NCBI GenBank assembly: GCA_963775505.1
Contig: CAVZIL010000008.1
Location: forward strand, 372,001 to 436,000
From: JAIBJN01 sp963775505
GTDB taxonomy: Bacteria; Actinomycetota; Thermoleophilia; Gaiellales; Gaiellaceae
DNA: 64,000 bases
Direction: 5' to 3'
In this document: positions 26,470 through 34,746 of the stretch, one piece after another
How positions within the stretch are numbered: position 1 is the stretch's first letter
Layout: every line of letters starts with the position of its first letter
Notes under the pieces: model-generated
Seen by the model: only the letters and a program-made list of their open reading frames with translations
Database searches by the model: none
What the model was told of the DNA's origin: nothing
Made by a program: the position numbers and the translations under genes

Positions 26470-26679
26470 GTGGACGGCGACCGGCGCAGGCGACGGCTGC
26501 GGCCCTTCCTCCTCGGCGGCCTCGTCGGCAGCGTCGCCGGCCTCGCGGCCGCCGGTCGGATGAAGGTCCGGTCGCGGCCCCGAAGGCGGGAGAGCCCCGC
26601 CGGGCTGGCCGCCTTCGAGGAGGCTCCCTGCTACGAGGAGCTCCTCGAGCGCGAGGCGCGCGGGGAGCGCGCTCGCTAG
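26470..26679 (+). CDS. Small basic protein with one hydrophobic segment
   Basis: A 69-residue protein from GTG 26470: a very basic N-terminus (DGDRRRRRLRPF), one hydrophobic stretch (LLGGLVGSVAGLAAAGRM), a second basic stretch and an acidic tail (FEEAPCYEELLEREARGE). It is divergent from the PfkB gene, and its stop overlaps the stop of the convergent glycosyltransferase gene by 3 bases. No family is recognised. Its coding status rests on composition, position and a TACGAA element 8 bases upstream. Confidence 0.45.
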   Translation: MDGDRRRRRLRPFLLGGLVGSVAGLAAAGRMKVRSRPRRRESPAGLAAFEEAPCYEELLEREARGERAR

Positions 26680-28328
26680 CCCACGTCCGCGAGAGCCTTC
26701 CGCACCGTGTTGGCGTTGACGCCCGCGTCACCGATCTCGAGCTCGAGGCCGAGCTCCTGGACGGCGAGCGCTGCCTCCAGGAACTCCCGCGGGGTCCTCG
26801 TCGGCTCGGTCGTCCGGACGAGGAGGAAGGGCCCGAACGCCTGCGTCTCGAACTCCGGCCCGGGCGTCGCGTTCGGGACCGTCATCCGGTTCTCCGTCTG
26901 GTCGACGTCATTGGAGGAGTCGAGCACCCAGACCCCCCGGCCGAGCGGCTCGCCGGCTTCCTCGAGCGCCTCGAGCGCCAGCGTCGCGTCGGCGCGCGGG
27001 ACGAAGATCTCTCCGAAGGGCGCCCCCTGCTCCCAGGCATCGAGGTAGGTCGGTTCGTAGCCGAAGAGGACGTCGTCCTCGCGCCCGGTCCGCGCGAGCC
27101 ACTGGGCGGCCGCCTCCCGCCCCTCGGAGCGCGCCTCGGGCTCGCCGGCGTAAAGCCAGCGGGTGCGGTCGAGCCCCCAGGCGACCTGGGACGCGACGAG
27201 AAAGCCCAGGGCGAGGGCGACCACGCCGGGCCCCGCGCGGCCGCACGCAGCTCCCACGCGCAGGAGCCCGGCGGCGACGGCCATCGTCGCGAAGGGCAGG
27301 ACGAAGATGAGGTGCCTGGTCTCGAGCGAGACGCCGGGCCCCGACCCGGCGGCCAGTAGGGCGACGGCCGGCACGCCGGCGACGACCAGTGTGAGGACTG
27401 CAGCCTCGGGCCGCGTGCGGCCCAGGACGACGAGCCCCAGGGCTGCCAGAATCGCTGCGGGCACGGAGACGGCCGGCCGGCCCGCGATGAAGTCGCCGAA
27501 GACCTCCGAGAAGTATTCGAGAACGTCGAGGGGAGAGCCGAGCTCCGAGCTCGACTCGCCGACCCCGACGTCGAAACGGGAGGCGAGGAGCGCGTACGTC
27601 CGCCACAGAGGCGTGGCGAGGACGAGGAGAGCTGCCAGCGCCACCAGCGGAGCTCGGAGGGGCAGTGGCCGGCGCGCCCGGAGCACCGCCACGTAGACGA
27701 CCTCGGCCGCGAGGACGAGCACGCCGTAGGGCTGGGTCGCGAGGAGCGCCAGCGTCCCTGCTGCCCAGGCCGCCCAGCGGCCCCGGGTGCCGCGCTCGAG
27801 CGCCCGGAGGAGCAGTACGAGGGAGAGGACCGACGTGAAGAGGAAGAGGCTGTACATCCGGCCGTAGATTCCGTGGTAGAGCGTCGTCCAGCTGACCGCG
27901 GCGAGCAGCGTCGCCACGAGCGCCGTCCGGCGATCGCTCAGGCGTGCCACGAGCGCCGCGATCGCCGGGATGCTCGCGACGGCGAACGCCACGGAGATGA
28001 GCCGAAGGCTCGTGAGGCCGGGATCCACGAGGCCGGCGACGTAGGCCAGGAGATAGTGGAGAGGCGCCCCACCGCGCTCCCCGAGCACGGTGCCGAGCAT
28101 GTCGCCCAGGGAGGAGTGGCTCACGAAGAAGACGAGCGTCTCGTCCTCGTGAGGCGGCAATGCGTGCAGGCGGAGGAGCAGGAAAGCCGCCAGCCCCGCG
28201 GCGATCGCGGCGACCCCGAGCCGGTAGCCGTCGAGTGTCCGCACCGCGCCTCGTCCGCCTGCGGACGGCTCTGGCACTCTCCCTGTGCGAGTGCCGGAGG
28301 CCTCCGTGTCCCCTGCTAGCATCCGCAC
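26676..28328 (-). CDS. GT-C type integral membrane glycosyltransferase
   Basis: A 550-residue protein with about ten hydrophobic segments and the acidic loop ALPPHEDETLVFFVS after the first helix, the position of the catalytic Asp/Glu in GT-C enzymes of the ArnT/PMT superfamily; the soluble C-terminal domain (GREDDVLFGYEPTYLDAWEQ and onward) faces outside. Such enzymes move sugars from polyprenyl phosphates to lipids, proteins or glycans at the outer face of the membrane. The start at 28328 is not certain; a GTG shortly downstream (VRTLDGYRLG) is possible. The acceptor is unknown. Confidence 0.72.
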   Translation of the reverse strand: MRMLAGDTEASGTRTGRVPEPSAGGRGAVRTLDGYRLGVAAIAAGLAAFLLLRLHALPPHEDETLVFFVSHSSLGDMLGTVLGERGGAPLHYLLAYVAGLVDPGLTSLRLISVAFAVASIPAIAALVARLSDRRTALVATLLAAVSWTTLYHGIYGRMYSLFLFTSVLSLVLLLRALERGTRGRWAAWAAGTLALLATQPYGVLVLAAEVVYVAVLRARRPLPLRAPLVALAALLVLATPLWRTYALLASRFDVGVGESSSELGSPLDVLEYFSEVFGDFIAGRPAVSVPAAILAALGLVVLGRTRPEAAVLTLVVAGVPAVALLAAGSGPGVSLETRHLIFVLPFATMAVAAGLLRVGAACGRAGPGVVALALGFLVASQVAWGLDRTRWLYAGEPEARSEGREAAAQWLARTGREDDVLFGYEPTYLDAWEQGAPFGEIFVPRADATLALEALEEAGEPLGRGVWVLDSSNDVDQTENRMTVPNATPGPEFETQAFGPFLLVRTTEPTRTPREFLEAALAVQELGLELEIGDAGVNANTVRKALADVG

Positions 28329-28345
28329 GGCGCGGCCATCCGACG

Positions 28346-28639
28346 ATGCCGATCTACGAATATCGCTGCCCCAACGGCCACACGTTCGAGCTGTTCCAGC
28401 GCATGACGGACCCGGCGCCAGACGTGTGCGAGGTGTGCGGCGCGGGCCCGTTGACGAAGGTGCTCTACCCGGCTGCGATCCACTTCAAGGGCTCCGGCTT
28501 CTACTCGACCGACTACGGTCGCGGGAACCGGGGCCCGGCCGCCAAGGACGGCGACGGCGGCGGCGACGCGGGCGAGCCGAAGAAGGCCGGCAAGGCGGAG
28601 TCGAAGGCGTCCGACTCGAAGGCGTCCGAGCCCTCGTAG
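28346..28639 (+). CDS. FmdB-family zinc ribbon protein
   Basis: A 97-residue protein starting MPIYEYRCPNGHTFELFQRM, with Cys pairs at C8 and in CEVCGAGP, the FmdB/CxxC_CxxC_SSSS zinc ribbon. After the ribbon, YPAAIHFKGSGFYSTDYGRG is the usual family continuation, followed by a low-complexity Lys/Ser/Ala/Asp-rich tail. The family is thought to be regulatory or nucleic-acid-binding. ATG 28346 is divergent from the glycosyltransferase gene with only 17 bases between the annotated starts. Confidence 0.88.
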   Translation: MPIYEYRCPNGHTFELFQRMTDPAPDVCEVCGAGPLTKVLYPAAIHFKGSGFYSTDYGRGNRGPAAKDGDGGGDAGEPKKAGKAESKASDSKASEPS

Positions 28640-28667
28640 CCTTCGGTCGCGCACCGTCTGCCGCCCG

Positions 28668-29843
28668 TCAGCCGTCGCGGCCGACCCGGCAGCCGGGGCC
28701 GAGGGTGCCCGAGCCGGGCCGCGGTCGCTGCGGAGCGACCTTGCCCTCGACCATCGCGACGACGTTGGCGTTGTCCTCCCCGCCGATTATGAACGACTGC
28801 CCGTCGATGTCGGCAAGCGTCCCGCCCAGCCGGCAGCGGAGAATCCCGCTCGAGGGCGTCCGTCGCTTCACCCAGCCGAGCTGGAGAAGCTGATTCGCCG
28901 AGAGGTCGGTTGCGAGCGGGGCCACGAGGTCGTCGCCGATGAACGGCATGCGAAGGAACGTCCCGAAGCTCGTCACCTCGTCGGCGACTGCCTGGACGAC
29001 GGCCTGCTGGCGTTCCCCACGGGTGATGTCGTTGTCCGCGGGGTCGAGCTGATTCACCCGCACCCGCGCGTAGATGAGCGCCCGCCGGCCGTTCATCGTC
29101 TGCTCGCCCGTGCGGAAGCGGTAGCCCCTCCAGTCGTCGCACTCCGCCTGAGTCTCGTAGGGGCAACTGATCTTGTCGGTGAGGATGGGCTTCGGGACGT
29201 CGATCGTCACGCCGCCCAGCGTGTCGATCACCTGCTTGAACCGCGGGTGGCTCACGACCACGACGTGGTTGACCGGGATGCCCGTCAGCGCCTGCACCGT
29301 ACGGATGGCGAGCGTCGGGCCTCCGAACGCGTACGCGGCGTTGACCTTGTCGAGGCCACTTCCCGGGATCTCCACGCGCAGATCCCGCGGGATGGAGAGA
29401 AGTGCGATCCGATGCTCGTCGGGGTCTGTGCGAACAAGCATGATCGAATCGGAGCGGAAGGGCCCCTCCCGGCCAGGGCCCTCGTCGGTTCCGAGCACGA
29501 GGATCGTCGAGGGGTTCGAGAGCACAAGCCCGTCCTGAGGGGCAAGCGCGGCGTAGGCCCGCGAGTCGAGGCGTTCGTTCGCCTCCTTGACGCCGCTTCG
29601 AAACGCGAGGTAGCCGAGCACAGACCAGACCGCGACGAGGAGCACGACGACGAGGACGACGACGAGCGCGATGCGGAGCCAACGACGGCGACGCCGCGGC
29701 CGGGCCCGCCTCGAGCGAGCGTACTCGTCCTTGCCGTCGCCGACGCCAGGGGCACGATCCTGCTCCTGCCTCGACTCGGTCGGAACGGGGCCCTTCACCC
29801 GTCCGCCGCGGTAGACGCGGTACGGCTTGTCTTTGGACGCCAC
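28668..29843 (-). CDS. LytR-CpsA-Psr (LCP) family cell-wall ligase
   Basis: A 391-residue protein: basic cytoplasmic N-terminus, one transmembrane helix (about residues 57-78, LRIALVVVLVVVLLVAVWSV), then the extracellular LCP catalytic domain with SDSIMLVRTDPDEHRIALLS, IPRDLRVEIPG, KVNAAYAFGG and YARVRVNQLDPADNDITRGE, which carry the Asp and Arg residues that bind the polyprenyl pyrophosphate. LCP enzymes attach teichoic acid or other anionic glycans to peptidoglycan. The GTG start 29843 is 29 bases from the divergent ROK gene and shares a -10 region with it. Confidence 0.92.
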   Translation of the reverse strand: MASKDKPYRVYRGGRVKGPVPTESRQEQDRAPGVGDGKDEYARSRRARPRRRRRWLRIALVVVLVVVLLVAVWSVLGYLAFRSGVKEANERLDSRAYAALAPQDGLVLSNPSTILVLGTDEGPGREGPFRSDSIMLVRTDPDEHRIALLSIPRDLRVEIPGSGLDKVNAAYAFGGPTLAIRTVQALTGIPVNHVVVVSHPRFKQVIDTLGGVTIDVPKPILTDKISCPYETQAECDDWRGYRFRTGEQTMNGRRALIYARVRVNQLDPADNDITRGERQQAVVQAVADEVTSFGTFLRMPFIGDDLVAPLATDLSANQLLQLGWVKRRTPSSGILRCRLGGTLADIDGQSFIIGGEDNANVVAMVEGKVAPQRPRPGSGTLGPGCRVGRDG

Positions 29844-29853
29844 GGCGACCGAG

Positions 29854-29860
29854 TATCGTA
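29854..29860. promoter_or_regulatory. Shared -10 core of divergent LCP and ROK promoters
   Basis: TATCGTA reads as TATCGT on the plus strand (13 bases before ATG 29873) and as TACGAT on the minus strand (11 bases before GTG 29843). Both fit TAnnnT, so the two promoters would use the same base pairs and compete. Confidence 0.5.
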
Positions 29861-29872
29861 GCCAGACCCCGA

Positions 29873-30826
29873 ATGAGCACTCGCCAGGTGATCGCGGTCG
29901 ACGTGGGCGGGACGAAGCTGGCCGCGGGGCTCGTCGATGGAGACGGGGCGGTCGTTCGTCACGCGGTCGAGCCGACGGATCGGACCGGCGAGGGGGCCGT
30001 CCTCGCGCAGCTCGAGCGGGTCATCGGCGGCCTCGCCGACGGCGGGTTCTCCGCGCTCGGCGTGGGCATCCCGTCGACGATCGACCAGCGTTCTGGCCGG
30101 GCCGTCACCTCGGTGAACATCCCGTTCGCCGACGTCGACCTCCGCGATCGGCTGCAGGAGCGGTTCGGCGTGCCGGTCATGATCGAGAACGACGGCAACG
30201 CCGCCGCGGTGGCGGAGCACCGGCTCGGTGCCGCACGCGGGGCGCGACACGTCGTCATGCTCACGCTCGGGACCGGGGTCGGCGGGGGTCTCATCCTCGA
30301 CGATCGGCTCTACCGCGGGGCCGTGGGCGCGGCGGGCGAGCTCGGCCACATCACGCTCGACCTGGACGGGCCGCCCTGTCAGGGAGCCTGTCCCGGGCGA
30401 GGCCACCTGGAAGCCATGGCCTCGGGCCTCGCCGCAGAAAGGCTCGCCGCCCGCGCCGTGGCCGAGCGCCCCGAAGGAGACCTCGGCAGGGCGGCGGCGG
30501 CCGGGCGGCGCGTCGACCCCAGATTGCTCGTGGAGCTCGCAGCGGCAGGGCCCGGCGACGCACGCGACGTGCTCGACCACGTCGGCTTCCACCTCGGAGT
30601 GGGCATCTCGGACCTGGTCAACGTCTTCAATCCCGAGCTTGTGGTGGTTGGCGGCGGGTTCGCCGAGGCTGGGGAGCTCCTCCTGGCTCCCGCCCGCCGC
30701 GTCGTTTCCGAACGCACGCTCGTCCCCGCCCGGGACACGGTGACGATCGTGGAGGCGGAGCTCGGGCCCGAAGCCGGCCTCGTCGGCGCCGCGCTCGTCG
30801 CTCTCGACGCTCTCGAGGAGGGCTGA
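29873..30826 (+). CDS. ROK-family sugar kinase (glucokinase-like)
   Basis: A 317-residue ROK protein: ATP-binding VIAVDVGGTKLAAGLVDGDG at the N-terminus, IENDGNAAAVAEH containing the catalytic Asp, LGTGVGGGLILDD, and the zinc-binding ROK signature in GELGHITLDLDG followed by CQGACPGRGHLEAM. There is no N-terminal winged helix, so this is a kinase rather than a repressor. It most likely phosphorylates glucose or another hexose with ATP. The stop is 5 bases from the rsmI start, so the two are co-transcribed. Confidence 0.88.
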   Translation: MSTRQVIAVDVGGTKLAAGLVDGDGAVVRHAVEPTDRTGEGAVLAQLERVIGGLADGGFSALGVGIPSTIDQRSGRAVTSVNIPFADVDLRDRLQERFGVPVMIENDGNAAAVAEHRLGAARGARHVVMLTLGTGVGGGLILDDRLYRGAVGAAGELGHITLDLDGPPCQGACPGRGHLEAMASGLAAERLAARAVAERPEGDLGRAAAAGRRVDPRLLVELAAAGPGDARDVLDHVGFHLGVGISDLVNVFNPELVVVGGGFAEAGELLLAPARRVVSERTLVPARDTVTIVEAELGPEAGLVGAALVALDALEEG

Positions 30827-30830
30827 GGCC

Positions 30831-31637
30831 GTGCCCCTCGTGGTCTGCCCGACGCCGATCGGCAACCTCGAGGATGTCACCCTGCGGGCACTCCGCGAGC
30901 TCGGGGACGCGGACCTCGTGCTCTGCGAGGACACGAGACGGACGCGGATCCTCCTCGACCGCCACGGGATCCGAGCCCGGACGCTCTCCTTCCATCGACA
31001 CAACGAGGCGAGCCGAACCGCCGAGGTCCTGCCTCGCCTCGAGGCGAGGCAGCGGATCGCGTTGGCCAGCGACGCGGGCCTCCCTGGCGTGAGCGACCCG
31101 GGCGCGAGGCTCGTGGCCGCCGTGCTCGAGGCGGGGTTGGAAGTGACGGTCCTCCCGGGGCCGTCGGCGGTCGAGACGGCGCTGGTGGCGAGCGGTCTCC
31201 TGAGCGAGCGCTACGCGTTCGTCGGCTTCCTGCCGAGGACCCGTGCCGGGCTCGAACGGTTGTGGGAAGACCTGCGCGGCTGGAGATGGCCGGTGGTCGC
31301 GTTCGAGTCGCCTCGGCGGCTGCCGGCCACCCTGGCGAGCCTGGCCGAGACAGACGCAGAGCGGCGCGTCGCGATCTGCCGGGAGCTCACGAAGCGTTTC
31401 GAAGAGGTCGCCCGCGGGAGCGCGCGCGAGCTGGCCGAGCGCTTCCGGACCGCGCCCAAGGGGGAGATCACGATCGTCCTCGGAGCGCACCGGCCGAACG
31501 GAGACGGGGAGGAGACGGAGGCGCTCGAAGCCGTTGCGCGGCTCGTCGCCGCCGGGACTCCGCGCCGCGTCGCGGCCGACGCGGTCGCCGGCCTGACGGG
31601 CGTGTCGCGAAACAGGCTCTATCGCGGTTCTCTGTAA
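30831..31637 (+). CDS. rsmI: 16S rRNA (cytidine-1402-2'-O)-methyltransferase RsmI
   Basis: A 268-residue tetrapyrrole-methylase-fold protein: PTPIGNLEDVTLRALRELGD at the N-terminus, LCEDTRRTRILLDRHGI, SDAGLPGVSDPGARLVAAVL and VLPGPSAVETALVASGL are RsmI family signatures for SAM and RNA binding. It 2'-O-methylates C1402 in the decoding centre of 16S rRNA. GTG 30831 follows the ROK stop after 4 bases. The C-terminal region is shorter than in some relatives but includes the usual basic ending. Confidence 0.94.
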   Translation: MPLVVCPTPIGNLEDVTLRALRELGDADLVLCEDTRRTRILLDRHGIRARTLSFHRHNEASRTAEVLPRLEARQRIALASDAGLPGVSDPGARLVAAVLEAGLEVTVLPGPSAVETALVASGLLSERYAFVGFLPRTRAGLERLWEDLRGWRWPVVAFESPRRLPATLASLAETDAERRVAICRELTKRFEEVARGSARELAERFRTAPKGEITIVLGAHRPNGDGEETEALEAVARLVAAGTPRRVAADAVAGLTGVSRNRLYRGSL

Positions 31638-31665
31638 GCATCCGACCTCGGAAGCGTCGCCTCTG

Positions 31666-31706
31666 TTGACAACGTCCACCCGCCTTGCTACCGTGCAGCC
31701 TGCACG
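31666..31706 (+). promoter_or_regulatory. Promoter TTGACA-17-TACCGT with palindromic operator
   Basis: TTGACA (31666-31671) and TACCGT (31689-31694) are separated by 17 bases. A perfect 7-1-7 palindrome, CGTGCAG-C-CTGCACG (31692-31706), overlaps the -10 end and the predicted start site, a classic repressor position. It drives the M23 peptidase gene. Confidence 0.65.
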
Positions 31707-31735
31707 TTGACATAGCGGACAACGGGAGGCAGGAG

Positions 31736-33103
31736 ATGAAGAACCTGATTGCCCTGCTTCCGGTCCTGATCGCGTTCCAGGCCGGCGCGCCGCCCGCACT
31801 CGCCTGGACCTGGCCCGCCGACGGGCCGGTGCTACGGGCGTTCGAGTTGGGGGATGACCCCTACGCTGCCGGGCAACATCGCGGCATCGATGTCGGTGGC
31901 GACAGAGGTTCGCCCGTTCTCGCCCCGGCCGGCGGCGTCGTGAGCTTCGCCGGCACGGTTCCGGGCGGCGGTCGGACGGTGACCGTCCGGACGTCCGACG
32001 GCTATTCGGTCACGCTCGTCCACCTCGGCTCGCTCGAGGTCGAGGCGGAGTCGGCGGTGAGCGAGGGAGCCCGTGTGGGGACGATGGGCCCGAGCGGCGA
32101 GGCCGAGCACCCACAGCCCTACGTGCACCTCGGCATCAGGGTCACGTCGGATCCGAACGGGTACCTCGATCCACTGTCCTTCCTTCCCAACCACGGGGCG
32201 GATCCGCCGCCGACCCCGTCGCCGCCCGGCGACGCCGTTCCGACGGTTCCGGCTCCGGCCGTGCCCGAGGCTCCCGCCCCTTCCCCTGAAACGCCGGCTC
32301 CACCGGCCGAGGCGCCTGCTCCTGCTCCGGCGGCGCCGGCTCCTGCCGCGGAGACGCCGGCTCCTGCCGCGGAGACGCCGATCACTGCCCCGGGAGTGCC
32401 GGCTCCTGCCGCTAACGAGCCGGTCGCAACCGGCGCAACCCCGCCGCGCGCAACCGCCGAGCACAAGACCGAGGTTCTCGTCGTTGCCTCCGACCCGGCT
32501 GGTCGTGGCGGCCAGACCGAGCAACGCCAAGCTTCCGCAGCGGGGGTTCACGGGCGCGCCGGCGGGCGCCTCGCAGGCGCCGAGGCCGTGTACTCGACGA
32601 GCGGGCTGCCGAACGGCAGCGGGCCGGCGGTCCGTGACGCCGGGGAGTCGGCCCTGGGCAGCGGCGCGGAAACCGGTTCGCGGACAGGGCAATCGGGTCC
32701 GGTGTTGGACGTCGCGCCGATCATCGGCGCGGCGGCGAGCCTCCTCGCCCTCGCGGCGACGCTAGCGCTTCGCCGCCGCCAGCTCGTTCGCGCAGTTCCT
32801 GCACACGCCCCGACCCCGATGCTCGAGGACGGTGCGCGTCGAGCCGCAGAACACGCAGGTGCTTCGCGGCCTGCTCAGGAGGATGGTCTCGTCCTTGACG
32901 GCGATCTCGAGGGCGTCGCGCTCGGTGAGCCCGAACCGCTTCCGGATCTCGATCGGGATGACGATGCGGCCGAGCTCGTCGAGGTGACGAATGATGCCTG
33001 TCGTCGTCTTCCCGCCTCGGTTGTGCTTCCGCGTTTCCATCGGGTGCGTCCTCGTCCTTCCTCGTCGCGTTGTCGTAGGCCGGAGCTGGTCTCGACCCGT
33101 TGA
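31736..33103 (+). CDS. Secreted M23-type peptidase with Pro/Ala-rich linker and C-terminal membrane anchor
   Basis: ATG 31736 (Shine-Dalgarno GGGAGGCAGGAG) begins a signal peptide, KNLIALLPVLIAFQAGAPPA. The LytM/M23 domain follows (about residues 25-140: QHRGIDVGGDRGSPVLAPAG, VTLVHLGSLEVE, PYVHLGIR), then a Pro/Ala/Glu-rich linker containing two perfect tandem 21-bp repeats (32336-32377) and a C-terminal hydrophobic segment IIGAAASLLALAATLAL with an Arg stretch. In canonical M23 enzymes the zinc ligands are H-x3-D and H-x-H; here HRGID and the final HLG are only partial, so enzymatic activity is uncertain. The last 342 bases lie antisense to the AbrB gene, so the protein may really end near 32765. 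Confidence 0.72.
   Translation: MKNLIALLPVLIAFQAGAPPALAWTWPADGPVLRAFELGDDPYAAGQHRGIDVGGDRGSPVLAPAGGVVSFAGTVPGGGRTVTVRTSDGYSVTLVHLGSLEVEAESAVSEGARVGTMGPSGEAEHPQPYVHLGIRVTSDPNGYLDPLSFLPNHGADPPPTPSPPGDAVPTVPAPAVPEAPAPSPETPAPPAEAPAPAPAAPAPAAETPAPAAETPITAPGVPAPAANEPVATGATPPRATAEHKTEVLVVASDPAGRGGQTEQRQASAAGVHGRAGGRLAGAEAVYSTSGLPNGSGPAVRDAGESALGSGAETGSRTGQSGPVLDVAPIIGAAASLLALAATLALRRRQLVRAVPAHAPTPMLEDGARRAAEHAGASRPAQEDGLVLDGDLEGVALGEPEPLPDLDRDDDAAELVEVTNDACRRLPASVVLPRFHRVRPRPSSSRCRRPELVSTR
32336..32377 (+). repeat. Two perfect 21-bp tandem repeats in the linker of the M23 gene
   Basis: Unit starting CCGGCTCCTGCCGCGG at 32336 and 32357 encodes the repeated PAPAAET segment. Such repeats can vary in copy number. 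Confidence 0.7.
32762..33040 (-). CDS. AbrB/SpoVT-like DNA-binding protein with a zinc-ribbon tail
   Basis: A 92-residue protein from ATG 33040: GIIRHLDELGRIVIPIEIRK is the swapped-hairpin AbrB DNA-binding domain of transition-state regulators, and RFGLTERDALEIAVKDETIL completes it. The C-terminal half has two Cys pairs, CVFCGS and CRNCAN, forming a likely zinc ribbon. This two-part layout is seen in AbrB family regulators of Gram-positive bacteria. It lies wholly antisense to the C-terminal part of the M23 reading frame; its sequence conservation makes it the more secure of the two in the overlap. Confidence 0.85.
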   Translation of the reverse strand: METRKHNRGGKTTTGIIRHLDELGRIVIPIEIRKRFGLTERDALEIAVKDETILLSRPRSTCVFCGSTRTVLEHRGRGVCRNCANELAAAKR

Positions 33104-33194
33104 CCCATGCGTCGCTACCACCGATCAGTTCCCATCTTCGTCGGCTTGAAACCGGAGACTTGCCTCAGGAACCCCGGCCGTATCATGGGCGCCG

Positions 33195-34715
33195 ATGTCC
33201 TTCTACGTGACGACGCCCATCTACTACGTCAACTCGACTCCGCACGTCGGCCACGCATACACGACGATCGCCGCCGACATCGTCGCCAGGCACCGGCGTC
33301 AACGGGGGGAGGAAACCTTCTTCCTCACGGGCACCGACGAGCACGGCTCCAACATCCCGAGAGTCGCCGAGGAGGCGGGGCTCGAGCTCCAGGAGTTCGT
33401 CGATCGAAACGCAGCGGCCTTCCAGGAGATGACGGTTCGCGTCAACGCCTCGAACGACTTCTTCGTCCGCACGACCGACGACCGCCACAAGGTTCGTGTG
33501 CAGGAGTTCCTCCAGCGGATCTACGACCGCGGGGACATCTTCGAAGGCGTTTACTCGGGGCTCTACTGTACGCGCTGCGAGTCGTTCTACACCGAGGCCG
33601 AGCTCGTCGACGGACTGTGCCCCCAGCACGGGATCCCGCCGGAGTTCGTCGAGGAGAAGAACTACTTCTTTCGCCTCTCCGCCTATCAGGAGCCCCTTCT
33701 GCGACTGTACGACGAACGGCCGGACGTCGTCCTTCCGCAGTTTCGGTACAACGAGGCGCGCAGCTTCGTCGAGCGGGGGCTCGACGACATCAGCGTCAGC
33801 CGGGCGTCTCAGCGTTGGGGGGTGGAGGTGCCATGGGACACGACCCAGGTGGTCTACGTCTGGGTCGATGCGCTCATCAACTACTGGAGCGCGCTCGCGT
33901 TCGCCAGGGCGGAAGAGGACCTCCGACCCCGGTTCTGGCCCGAAGTCCGCCATCTGCTCGCCAAGGACATCCTCAAGTTCCACTGCGTGATCTGGCCGGC
34001 TCTCCTGCTTGCAGCCCGCATCGAGGTGCCGAAGCAGCTCTTCGTGCACGGATATCTGTTGCTGGACGAGCGCAAGATCGCGAAGTCGACGGGCAACGTC
34101 ATCGACCCGCTCGACCTGATCGATGTCTACGGCGTCGACCCGGTGCGCTTCTACCTCTTTCGCGTGGCCACGTTCGGGCAGGACGGGAGCATCTCGCTCG
34201 AGGGCCTACACGAGCGCTACGAGCGCGAGCTCGGGAACGACTTGGGCAACCTCCTCTCGCGGACGACGGCGATGATCGCGCGCTACCGGGAGGGCGGTCT
34301 CCGGCCCGTCGAGGTGTCGGAAGAAGCGGCTCTCGCGATCGAACGAGCCCGCGAGGGTGTCGCGGCTCGGCTCGACGTGTTCGACCTAACCGGGGGCCTG
34401 GAGCTGATCTGGGACCTCGTGCGGAGGTTCAATCGCCAGGTCGAGAGCTCGGCGCCGTGGGAGCTTGCGAAGGACGAAGCCCGGTCGGACGAGCTCGACC
34501 GCGTCCTCTACGAGCTCGCGGACGGCCTCCGGGCCCTCGCCGTCCTCCTGGCGGCGTACCTGCCGGAGACGTCCGACCGCATCCTCTCGGCGCTTGGCCA
34601 GCCCCGCGACATTTCCTGGAGCGGCGCCGAGGCAGGGAGGGCGGTCGCGGCGGACGGAGTCGAGCCGGCACCGCCGCTCTTTCCGCGGGTGGACGCGCCG
34701 ACGGCGGCCGCGTGA
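33195..34715 (+). CDS. metG: Methionyl-tRNA synthetase
   Basis: A 506-residue class I synthetase. YYVNSTPHVGHAYTTIAADI contains the HIGH-type motif (HVGH), TGTDEHGSNI and YVWVDALINYWSA shape the methionine site, CTRCESFY with the following CPQH forms the zinc-binding insert, and ERKIAKSTGNVIDP is the KMSKS-type motif (KIAKS). It charges tRNA-Met. The anticodon-binding helical domain is present; the C-terminal tRNA-binding extension found in some relatives is absent. It starts the metG-tatD-rsmA-ispE operon, a common actinobacterial order. Confidence 0.96.
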   Translation: MSFYVTTPIYYVNSTPHVGHAYTTIAADIVARHRRQRGEETFFLTGTDEHGSNIPRVAEEAGLELQEFVDRNAAAFQEMTVRVNASNDFFVRTTDDRHKVRVQEFLQRIYDRGDIFEGVYSGLYCTRCESFYTEAELVDGLCPQHGIPPEFVEEKNYFFRLSAYQEPLLRLYDERPDVVLPQFRYNEARSFVERGLDDISVSRASQRWGVEVPWDTTQVVYVWVDALINYWSALAFARAEEDLRPRFWPEVRHLLAKDILKFHCVIWPALLLAARIEVPKQLFVHGYLLLDERKIAKSTGNVIDPLDLIDVYGVDPVRFYLFRVATFGQDGSISLEGLHERYERELGNDLGNLLSRTTAMIARYREGGLRPVEVSEEAALAIERAREGVAARLDVFDLTGGLELIWDLVRRFNRQVESSAPWELAKDEARSDELDRVLYELADGLRALAVLLAAYLPETSDRILSALGQPRDISWSGAEAGRAVAADGVEPAPPLFPRVDAPTAAA

Positions 34716-34746
34716 GGCCCGGCGCGCGGGCCTCGCGCCGCGAGCG

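Noticed and set aside
24178..26679. An 833-codon plus-strand frame opposite psuG and pfkB
   Set aside because: A shadow of the minus-strand genes; only its last 69 codons (from 26470) lie in free sequence and were kept as a weak gene.
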